Shown here one piece after another: positions 1 through 9,690 of a DNA stretch of 64,000 bases. The notes beneath the pieces are model-generated. The model searched no databases. It worked only from the letters and a program-made list of their open reading frames with translations, and was not told where the DNA came from. Made by a program: the position numbers and the translations under genes. The stretch is from contig NC_134414.1 of the NCBI RefSeq assembly GCF_030867145.1, forward strand, positions 21,346,518-21,410,517. The letters run 5' to 3'. How positions within the stretch are numbered: position 1 is the stretch's first letter; every line of letters starts with the position of its first letter. Source of the stretch: Opisthocomus hoazin (taxonomy: Eukaryota > Chordata > Aves > Opisthocomiformes > Opisthocomidae).

Positions 1-1333
1 TAGGTGATAAAAGTAGATAACAATGACAACAAGTAAAAACACAGAACGTAATTTTTAAGTGAGAGCATCTGCTTTAAGTTGCAGAGAACTTCAAGTGCAA
101 TGCCATTGTATGCCTAGACACTTTACTGCATATTACTGTAACATAATAACATTTTCTGCATTTACCTTATCAACAAATGGAAAGACAAAAAAATCGCACA
201 AATTGAACTTAAAATCTGAAACTGCAGAAGTGATTCCTTGTAAAGTGATGAGCAAGATTTTTTTATTTTAATTGTAAGTATATTTATGCCACTAGAGGTC
301 CTTCATGGTCAGACTATGATTTTCTCCACAGTGGGTTCTGTTTTTTTTTCTATTTCTTTATCCGTGCTACACACAAGAATTACTGTCTCTAAAGAAATTT
401 GTTTTGTTTAATGTAATACATTCTTAGTATAATGGAGTGATTTTTCCTTGATTAAGCTTTTTCTGGGAAAGTATCAATATAAGGATTTTTCAAATAGGAT
501 TTCTTTAATAAAAGCTCCTGTTTTATTATGAAATAAAATGTTATTCATTTTTTCATTCAACAACTGCACGTTTTCACTTTTCCAATTTTTCATCATCTTA
601 CACTCCTCTCCAGCATAACCACTTTTCTCTTAGAAAATAAGGAAGGAAATAAAGGTCAAACTAATGAGCAAAATTAGGATAAACAACTGGAACAATAAAA
701 CAATACATAAAGTAGTTTTTCTCTGCTGCTTCATTATTTTCTTCTTATTTTTCCTAGTCAGAAGCCAGTTAAAAATGTTTGAAAACTCTTTGGAAGAACT
801 GTGCAGCCTTGAGAACTTGAATGATAAGACTGAGATTAAACTTATCCCTACAGAACACAATGTCATTAATCGGGAAACTAGTAACAAAGATTTGTAGCAT
901 AAGCTCATCATTTGGAAATGATTAGGAACTAAGGCAAAGAAATACTTGCTGTTCCCAGGATGGCCGTGAGCTGAAAAGGCCTCATAGCTGCACAAAGGGC
1001 AAATGTAATCTTGGGATGCATCAGCTGGAATCAAGACAGAGATGTGTCAGCCTGTACAAAGTCCTGGGGACACTTCTTCCGAAATACGGTGTATGTGCTG
1101 GTCGCTCCTGTTCTAGAAAGGTGTGCAGAAAGACGCAAAAGGATCTATAGGAGAGCACGGGAGCTTGGCTTGCTAGCCTAGCAAAGGACACTGAGATGGG
1201 ACATGACTGTTGTGAAAAAGTGCACTGAAAGCAAACCCTAGAAAAAGAAAGTAAGTTCTTGAAATAAAAGACAGCATGAGCATAAGAACAAATGCATACA
1301 TACAAAATATAATCAGGTTTAGGCTGAAAATGA
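1..1333. other. Non-coding, AT-rich; nothing recognised
   Basis: No conserved exon, RNA gene or clear repeat seen. Open frames here are short and overlap on both strands (for example 630-1034 minus against 664-897 plus) and have no family features. Confidence 0.5.
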
Positions 1334-1428
1334 GAATCATAGAATCATAGAATCATAGAATCATAGAACGGTAAGGGTTGGAAGGGACCTTAAAGATCAC
1401 CTAGTTCCAGCCCCCATGCCCTTACTAA
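1334..1428 (-). mobile_element. CR1 LINE, 3'-end fragment
   Basis: Begins with four copies of the 8-bp AGAATCAT unit (reverse complement of the CR1 terminal ATTCTATG repeat), followed by GGTTGGAAGGGACCTTAAAGA, the usual CR1 3' end in reverse. Very short, 5'-truncated copy. Confidence 0.85.
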
Positions 1429-4302
1429 TATTTGCAACACAGATGTCTCCATCAGGACCACCAGGACCTGGAACCGATTTTCCATAGGAGTAGCAGCAAG
1501 AAGAAGATAACCATGTGGCAGCAGAACGTTAGCCGTGAGAGCCAGGAGAATCCTTCCTGTTCTGTATCTGTAGAAAAAAAGGATTTGCAGATGAAGGAAA
1601 TCACAAGTTTGAAATTAAAATGTTCTAATATTCTCTAATACCAGCCACCAAAAAATTAATCTGAGAAATGACCCAGTAAGCTATTTAGTGCAAAAACAGG
1701 CCCTGTGGCTGCACCGACATGCCCTGTGGTGCAGTGGTGGGTCTGCTGTCTCTACCAGGAAGGAATACAAAGCAGAATGCCTTTCCACATCGCAATGTCA
1801 CAAAAGGTATCAACAAAGCAAAAGCAACCAAACGAGGAAGGGTGCGAATTTCCACATATGGAGAGTTTTATTCAAGATAAAAGATCAAGAATGGAATTTA
1901 GGTACTTGACTTCTGCTGAAAATCACCAGAGCCCATGGAAATGATAAGACAGAGGGTGGCATTAGAGGGGTGATTAATACGAGGTCACACAAGACTTTAC
2001 GCATCACTGATTCTGGTCTCACACACCATCCTCCTTTCCCGTTCATCTGAGACGTGACCCCCTGCTTGGAACTGTACCTACGCGAAAAAAGAAAGGGTTT
2101 TGTTGCAAACGCAGTGCCCCTGAGGCCTAAGTAAACTGATGTGGCTGCTAATTTCAGTAATAACTAGCAAAACCTCAAAGGGCACTGGCTTTGCACCCAG
2201 TCCAAACACAGCTCCCTCAAATCTCTAGTCTTCCAGCACTGACACCAACGTAGATGATACTGCATGAGCTAACAGGAAAACTGGAGATTACAGCTTCAAA
2301 CCAAGAGCTATGTCTTCTCAGAAAGGCAGACATAACAAAGCCCAAGGACCATCAAAATTTGAATCTACTTAGCACATGTGGATAGCATGCTCGCTTTTTT
2401 CCAAGCACTTGTCCCTGAAATGAAGCAAATTGCTCTTCGGTCCTCAGACAGATTTCTTAAGAGAACTGTGTTCTCCATGTGGTTTCATGGAATGGCATTT
2501 CACACCCCTGCAGCCTACAATAAGACCTCTTCAACAGGCATCTCCTGCTCTTTGGACTCAACTGAATAGGTCTGATTTTTTTTAGTTGTTCTCTCTGCTG
2601 ACTATGAAAATAATATTTGAAAAGACACAGCAAATTGCCTAGAGTTTCCTCTGTACAGACTAGGGTACAACCCTACCTGACAGTTTTCCACATTATTTAG
2701 GAATTATAGCCCAGTGAATATTCCCAAAGTTTGTAAAGACTTAGCGTTTTGTTTTCCAGGGAGAAACTCCAGGCAACACAAATCTGGCGTGGATCATGTC
2801 GGTGCACTCCATTGCACTGCTGTCAGACCGGGCAAAGCACACAGAAGGTTATTCCAGCCTGCACTATCTGATAATCCAGCGTGCGTGGTGCCCACCGCTC
2901 AGTTCGTGCTTTCCGCATGGGATCCCTGCCCCACTCTGGAATGGGGTGTCAGGAGTCGCACCCTCCAGGGGACAGACTGGCTTTCCTTTTCCAGGATGAA
3001 CCACGGTGCTGAGCCTTCCTCCTCCTTGGGCTGCGTGGTCCTGCCTTCCCTGCGTGGTCCCCTGCAGGGAGCCCACACAGCTGGCTGAGCCACCACAAAG
3101 CATCTGGGGATTTTGGGGGTTGGTTTCTTCCGTAAGATCAATCAGTGTTTTATTGATTCAGCTCACTGAATCAGATTCCGGTCAAGGGGAGGACCTCCAG
3201 TTCCAGAGCAAAGGCAGAGGCATACGAGGTAAGGGGTTGAGGGGACAAGAGCAGCTCTGTGGTAGATCCAGTTTGTCAGGTTTGGGTTCTTCTTGGGCAA
3301 GCACATTTTAACTGTGCTCCCGCTCTATTTTTAATATAACCAGATTAGGGATTCTAGTCTTTAAAAGAAAAACACTAACGAAGTAGTCTGTTCACTACAT
3401 CGATCCCATTTTTTTATCAAAATACCTTGCGACACTGCAGTCAGCCTTGATATTACAGGAAAAATACAATCAGTGTATATTTAATTGCAAAACTTGCCCT
3501 TCTGAGATCTTTCTTAACTAAGACTGCATTGCTTCTGTAGTATTCACTTCAGATCACTGGCTTGTCTGGGATGGGATACTGTCATAAATGATCGAGACTA
3601 AACTCCCAAAGGCCAGAATCCACAACTGATCTGCCCTGCAGGCCTGCATGTGTGTGAATGCCAGACTTTGCATTGTGTGGTTTATCTTTAAATCTTACCA
3701 CCTGTACGCACACTAGGGCTGAGAAGAGATTAAGCAGGTCCTGCCAAAACAAGGCTTAAGGTTAGGATAGTATTCCAGAGGCAGATGAGACCCCTGTCTC
3801 CACTGCCAACCTAGCAGAAGAGTTGGGACAGTCTTTCAAAGGTTGTACGGACTGCGATGCACAGATAAAAGGTCACATCTGAGAGAAGATGCAAAGAAAA
3901 TCTACTTCTTCCATTCCTGTCCATTTTTGCAATATTCCTGTTTTCAAGTATTGAATATAGTATCTACTTACTGTATGTATTTAAGGCATGACATGTTCCC
4001 TTTAAAGAATCCACCTACCCTGAAATGCTCTACGTAGTATTTGTGGCATTTATATAATTCCTAAGAACCCACCTAAACCACTAAATTTCCAGTAATCACA
4101 CTGTGAGTCTCTGTAGTCTCCAGTATTAATACCATCAGTACTGCAAGTATTAAAACATGCTCTGAATTTTACTTGTTTTGCATATGCTCCATAAAGAAAA
4201 GTAATTTCCTAATTGTTATAAGGTAAGCATGTGAATGTAGTTCTCCCACTGTCCCACCCTAATGAATGTTCCTTTCAAAGTGTTTCTCAGGGTTTATCAA
4301 AA
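1429..4302. other. Non-coding; nothing recognised
   Basis: Mixed-composition DNA. A slightly GC-richer stretch at 2790-3300 gives overlapping short open frames on both strands, typical of chance. No exon of SLC35F2 identified. Confidence 0.45.
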
Positions 4303-4650
4303 AACATTCACAGAATTACAGAATAATTTAGGGTGGAGGAGCTGTCTGGAGGCCATGTGGCCCAGCCCTCTGCTCGAAGCAGGGTCAGCTAGAACAGGTT
4401 GTTCGGGGCCATGTCTCCAAGGCTGGAGATTCCACAATGCTGTGGGTCCCTCTTCCAGTGTTTACGTACCCTTGTGGTAAAAAAAAAAAAAATCCTTATA
4501 TCTAGTCAGAAATTCCCTTCTGGCAAATCGGTTGTCGTCCTTTGTCCTTTTGCTGCCTGCCTCCAAGAAAAGTCAGGCTCTGTCTTCTCTGCATCCTCCC
4601 AACAGGAAAATGAAGATCCCTCTTAACCTTCTCTTCTCCAGGTTGTGTTA
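4303..4650 (-). mobile_element. CR1 LINE fragment, diverged
   Basis: Reverse-strand CR1 3' region: CACAGAATTACAGAAT, CCCTCTGCTCGAAGCAGGGTC, TGGAGATTCCACAATGCTGTG, and CCTTCTCTTCTCCAGG near the distal end. Many substitutions, plus an A14 tract where CR1 normally has A/T-rich sequence, point to an old copy. Confidence 0.85.
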
Positions 4651-5954
4651 CATTGTCTTGCTTACTTATTTTTTCTTTGTTCTTTTTGCTGTTCATATTC
4701 TACACTGAAAGAAGAATTACTTCTTGTCAGGAAAGACATTATTCTTAAAATCAAAACATGCCTTAACGACACTTCGAGGAAAAAGCACTCCGTAGAAGGA
4801 TATTAGGTGTTACACAAGAAAAATCAGAAACTGAGTATCAACTTCAACATGGAACTGAGATCAAATTATTTTTCCTTCATTTTAGTTTTTGTCAGTGCCA
4901 ACAACACATGAGTAATACCAGACATTTGAATGGTGTAAAATAAAACTATTCTACTTATAAAAAGATACTGTAGCAAAACAGATACTGTAAGGTTATACAA
5001 ATAATGCAGAGGTAAACAGCTTTTACATCCTTTTTCCTGAAATTCCTACATATACAAAAGCCATTTCATTAAAATTTCCTGCTTGAAGAAATTTTAGTTA
5101 AATAACATGATCGTGTTTCATATCAATTCCTCCTTAGGAAAATAATTACCTTTTCTCAAGAACATTCTATTTCAGTATTAAGTATTCAATTTTTTTGAAA
5201 TATGTCTGTTCTTTTATCAGTGTTTGAGTTCAGGTCTTGGTATTTTTATTCTGAACAGTTCCTAAACACTTTCTTTAAGTGAGGAGAGAGAGAAAAATGT
5301 TTTGTAAAAGCAGACTAAAAGTTAAAGTGGTTAGGTGTCAACCAGGCCTGTGGAACAGCATTCCACTCTCCGTTTTAATCTTGGCAAGAGAGTGCGCTGA
5401 TGAGTAAGCGACGTAAGCTGTGCCTTTAACATAGCATTACTTTAGCTGAACTGTGTGGGAAGATACTGGAAGACATTTTGAACCTACAGTTTAATATACA
5501 TACAAAGGGAAGTTGTTTAGCTGTTCTCATAAATGAACACAAAATAAGCAAAGTTAATTCAATTTTTTTGTCAATATGAGTGTGAGAAAATATTAGTCTT
5601 CCGGACAATTGCAGAGCTTGGTTATCAGGTTAGGAAAATGTTAAGTACCCTCCTAACTTTATGTGTTGAAGTGCTTTCCTCAGTATTTTCACTAAGAAAT
5701 GTAACCAGATAGTTTTAGCCATTCCTATTCCTTTTCCTATTCCTATTATGATTCCATTAGGACTAAGACTGATCGCAGAAGTCTCTTTATCTGACAGTCT
5801 TAATATAGACAACCTTAGTAAAATCAACGTTATGCTGAAAAATAAATTAACGACAGAGGAATTCTTCTTGGAGTTTTGTTGGGGGAGGGTTTACAAAAGT
5901 AAAATATGTTCTTATCCGAAAGCTTATCTATTTCATGGTAAAGTGTTCTCTGTG

Positions 5955-6013
5955 TTTCAGAATTTATAACATTTCTATGTTATAAATATATATATATATT
6001 TCAGAATTTATAA
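5955..6013. repeat. Direct repeat plus AT-rich hairpin
   Basis: TTTCAGAATTTATAA occurs at 5955-5969 and 5999-6013. Between them is a perfect 11-bp inverted repeat, ATTTATAACAT / ATGTTATAAAT (5962-5972, 5977-5987) with a 4-base loop, then an AT dinucleotide run. Confidence 0.8.
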
Positions 6014-6492
6014 TAGCATAAGGTAGCAATAAGTCTATGAAATTTGCTAGTCTTATCCAAAGATATGCAACTTGTAATGTTGACCAGATTTCTGTTTGTT
6101 TGTTTTCTTACAACTTTGCCTTACACTCTTGGCCTTCAGTCCTAGAAGCTACAACTTAGGTCTTTCCACAGGAAATACACAGGCGAATAGTTGGTATCCC
6201 AGACTGAATGACCATATAACAGAGTACCATGATTGTTGCTTTGTCGTTCTGTTTGGGTACAATAAATGTAATATTCCACGCAAGAAAATGACTTATTATT
6301 ATCCCATGCAAGAAAACAACTCATTACTATACCTGCGAAAGCAGAAAAAGCATGGCTAGACCAATTTACAGGAATCACTTGCATGATTTTATTACAACAT
6401 CACGATTTTATGAAAACTGTAATTTTTGTTATGCTTTTCTTTTGTTTACAGTTCCTTTCTATGTGATGCCTTTTTGGCTTACAAATTTTTCA

Positions 6493-6605
6493 GGTACCCC
6501 CCAACAACCACTTGCCCTACCAACACCCCTTAGTCCACCACTACCCCTCAATCCACTCACACCACCAAACCCCTTGCCGCCATTACCCAGCCTACCAAAC
6601 CAGAC
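6493..6605. repeat. C-rich low-complexity tract
   Basis: About 110 bp almost free of G on the plus strand, with repeated ACCCC, CCACC and CCCCTTG motifs. The minus strand therefore has many G runs of two to six. The plus frame reads as a proline-leucine-rich string. It starts directly after TTTTTCAG. Confidence 0.7.
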
Positions 6606-6867
6606 AGTGAGGTCAGCCGTGACTTCAGCAGTCACGTCATGACACCTCAGTCTCACAGTGATCACTTCCAAGATGCCTTCTGGTTCTATAAGCGGCGTGT
6701 AGAAACCAACGGTTGTTCAATTCTCTCAGCATGCTAAGGTATGCTCTCCTGTTCTCTGCAGCGCATTAATGGTGAGCTAAAACTTTTTCAGAGCTCTAAT
6801 TACTTCTGCATTGTGAAAAGACCGTTGTGCTTCCTGGAGTTGTAAACAGTGCAATATACCTTACAGC

Positions 6868-7204
6868 ATCCTTCCAGTACCTGAAGGGGCCCTACAGGAA
6901 GGACGGAGAGGGACTTTTCACAAGGGTGTATAGTGATAGGAAAAGGGGGAACGGCTCTAAACTAAAAGAGGGCAGATTTAGATTAGATATTAGGAAGAAA
7001 TTCTTCACCATGAGGGTGGTGAGGCACTGGCACAGGGTGCCCAGAGAAGCTGTGGATGCCCCCTCCCTGGAAGTGTTCAAGGCCAGGTTGGATGGAGCTC
7101 TGAGCAACCTGGTCTAGTGGAAGATGTTCCTGCTTCATGGCAGGGGGGTTGGAACCAGATGATCTATAATGTCCCTTCCAACCCAAACCATTCTATGATT
7201 CCAT
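6868..7204 (+). mobile_element. CR1 LINE fragment with ORF2 C-terminus
   Basis: Plus-strand CR1 3' end. It encodes the last part of the reverse-transcriptase ORF (YLKGPYRKDGEGLF ... VPREAVDAPSLEVFKARL) to a stop at about 7117, then the 3' UTR and CCATTCTATGATTCC end. 5'-truncated, dead copy. Confidence 0.92.
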
Positions 7205-8258
7205 AAGAAAAAGAACTTTCTAAATTTGCAGTCAAATATGTATTTACTTGTATTTTGACCCACCTGGAGCTGTCAGACCTTTTCCCATTTCCTTACAAAT
7301 CAGTCGGAACTTTACCAAAAGAAAGAACAAGGCATTCTGCTATTTGAAAATCACAGGTCAGGTTTGGATTAGAGTTATGCTGGAATAAAATCAGACTGAC
7401 TGCCAAGACTGCACCTATACATCTGAGCTCAAGCTTTGATCTAGTCACACTTCAGGATCACCACAAAGGCTTGCACACAAAGAGGACCTATATCAAAGGA
7501 CCGGGCAGCTGAGCTTGCCAGCTGGCTTTGGCTAGCTGTAATAACTGACTGTAGGCAAAAAAAATATAGCAAAATTTATTTATATTTATTGACATAAATG
7601 CATCTACTTCAATGAAATACGAAAACCAGAATTTTTATAAGACTGATGAGGCTTAATAGTTGTCGACCAAGGCAAGCTACTTTTTATCTTCTGGTCTGGC
7701 TCGAAAGGGACTGGCGAGTGACCTGTGAAGCCAAGAGGGGGCCTGTGTGTGCTTAGCACTTCCCAGAAAGGGGGCCTGGCTCATAAAACAACCCTCTTAG
7801 AAGCCACTGGGTGACTGTTGTCCAAACTGTTTGATAGTCTGATACGGACAACTGCCTGTACTGAAAGCCATTCCTTACGGTGTGTCTGTCAGGGCAGTGA
7901 AGGTGATGCTGTCTTTTGAGGAGACTTCAGAGAAGACAGTGAGGGAAACGCACCTTAACCACAGCAACTGGAATTTATTTCTGGAAAACTTGTTTTTTAT
8001 AAAAATGATCCACCCATAATCTGTCTGTGGGTCTGATCCACACTGAGAATCTCCTCAGCAACAAAGGTTTTCATGTTGGCTTCAGCAAAAAATACTTTGC
8101 CAAAGTGCTTTTTCCATCTTAAAATGCCATTGGTCACAAACATGTGGACACATCTCTGGCACGGCACACCACTAGCACGGCGCATCATCGCGATATCTTA
8201 CTAAGATTAATTACTGCTTATGCATCCGCATAAACCCAGTGTGTTCCGTAAGACATAA
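7205..8258. other. Non-coding between two CR1 copies; one small minus-strand ORF
   Basis: A complete 63-codon minus-strand frame (8188 to 7997) is followed on that strand by AATAAA (7979-7974). It matches no family I know. Otherwise nothing is recognised. Confidence 0.4.
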
Positions 8259-8998
8259 TGGGTTTAAGTTCAACAAGGACAAGTGCAGGGTCCTGCACCT
8301 GGGGAGGAACAACCCCATGTATCAGTACAGGCTTGGGGTGGACCTGCTGGAGAGCAGCTCTACAGAGAGGGACCTGGGTGTCCTAGTGGATGACAGGTTG
8401 GCCATGAGCCAGCAGTGTGCCCTGGCTGCCAAGAAGGGCAATGGTCTCCTGCGGTGCATCAAGAGGAGCGTGGCCAGCAGGTCGAGGGAGGTTCTCCTCC
8501 CCCTCTACGCTGCCCTAGTGAGTCCCCATCTGGAGTACTGTGTCCAGTTCTAGGCTCCCCAGTTCAAGAAAGATGAGGAGCTACTGGAGAGTCCAGCGGA
8601 GGGCTACGAGGATGATGAGGGGACTGGAGCATCTCTCCTGTGAGAAGAGGCTGAGGGAGCTGGGCTTGTTCAGCCTGAAGAAGAGCAGGCTGAGAGGGGA
8701 CCTGATATATGCTTACAAATATCTGAAGGGTGGGTGTCAGGAGGATGGGGCCAAGCTCTTTTCAGTGGTGCCCAGCGACAGGACAAGGGGCAATGGGCAC
8801 AAACTGAGGCACAGGAAGTTCCGTCTGAACATGAGGAAGAACTTCTTCCCTCTGAGGGTGACGGAGCCCTGGAACAGGCTGCCCAGGGAGGTTGTGGAGT
8901 CTCCTTCTCTGGAGACATTCAAGACCCGCCTGGACAAGGTCCTGTGCAGCCTGCTGTAGGTGACCCTGCTTCGGCAGGGGGGTTGGACTAGGTGATTC
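8259..8998 (+). mobile_element. CR1 LINE fragment, partial ORF2 with frameshift and stop
   Basis: About 740 bp of plus-strand CR1. The translation begins [19 protein letters not shown], passes [12 protein letters not shown] and [12 protein letters not shown], meets a TAG (Trp codon in other copies), then continues in another frame through [12 protein letters not shown] and [13 protein letters not shown]. It ends at GGGGTTGGACTAGGTGATTCC without the terminal 8-bp repeats, so the 3' end is also lost. Non-functional, truncated at both ends. Confidence 0.93.
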
Positions 8999-9306
8999 CG
9001 TAAACACAACACGCTTTTAGCAAGGTTTAGATTTTGGCAGGTAAAATACGGGCTTTCTCTACGATTCTGTGTTAAGAGGTTTGCTTTTAAAAAGCTCCAT
9101 TTCAACTTTATGGCGGGTTTTCAGGACTCCACCTCCCGCCCCGCGCTCCGCCGCTGCCGAGGGCGGAGGCCGCCAGCTCCCCTCACCGCGGAGGCGCGCG
9201 GGCGCCCCCTCGCGCTGACGTGGCGCCTCCACCGCACCGCCCAACGGCCGGAGCGGGCGCGCGGGCGCAGCCCACCCTTCGCGCTCGGCCTCCCCGCGGG
9301 TGCTGA

Positions 9307-9316
9307 GCGCATGCGC
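9307..9316. promoter_or_regulatory. NRF1-type palindromic site
   Basis: GCGCATGCGC, an exact NRF1 half-site palindrome, 25 bp upstream of TATAAA in the orphan CpG island. Binding is inferred. Confidence 0.55.
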
Positions 9317-9341
9317 GGCCCTCGCGCCGCTGGGCTCCGCC

Positions 9342-9347
9342 TATAAA
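9342..9347 (+). promoter_or_regulatory. TATA box in orphan CpG island
   Basis: CCTATAAACG, a canonical plus-strand TATA box in otherwise CpG-rich sequence. A start is expected about 25-30 bp downstream. Confidence 0.5.
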
Positions 9348-9690
9348 CGAGGGCCGGGAGGGGCTCGTGCGCGCTGGTTGGGGTGGTAGCTGAGGTGGGC
9401 TCTCTTCCCGCCCGCCGCCTCTTCGGGCTGCGAGGGCGGGAGGTGTGTTCCTGCGCTTGCTGGCCCTTTCGGCGCTGGGCCCGTAGGGGCCCGTTGTCCT
9501 CCGTGTCTGAGGAGGGCTTGGTTCGGTGGGCAGCCCGGGGCGCTGCTCTCTGGCGTGGAGTCAGGCCCTGTTCTTCCCAGCCCGCGGGTTTGCGCAGGGG
9601 GGTGCAGGTGCAGTGCCAGTGCCCTGGCCCCGCGATGAAGTTGTGGGAGCGTGTCTCCCTGCGGATTGAGAGGGGCCTGTGCTGCGCAGG

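Larger units (their letters stand above)
4651..6867. other. Non-coding, AT-rich, small repeats only
   Basis: Contains the hairpin/direct repeat at 5955-6013, a TTCCTA-type run near 5720-5747, the C-rich tract at 6493-6605 and inverted repeats GTGACT/AGTCAC (6619-6635). No gene recognised. Confidence 0.5.
9120..9690. promoter_or_regulatory. Orphan CpG island with TATA-type promoter
   Basis: A sharp GC/CpG-rich block in AT-rich surroundings. On the plus strand are a CRE-like TGACGTGG (9216-9223), a perfect NRF1-type palindrome GCGCATGCGC (9307-9316) and TATAAA (9342-9347), which would place a start near 9372. The spacing of these elements suggests a working plus-strand promoter. No coding exon that I recognise follows, and no SLC35F2 N-terminus is seen on the minus strand. 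It may drive a non-coding RNA, be an alternative SLC35F2 promoter, or be a pseudogenised promoter. Confidence 0.6.

Noticed and set aside
8239-8959. Intact CR1 reverse transcriptase
   Set aside because: The frame is broken by a TAG after CVQF and a frameshift, and both ends of the element are missing.
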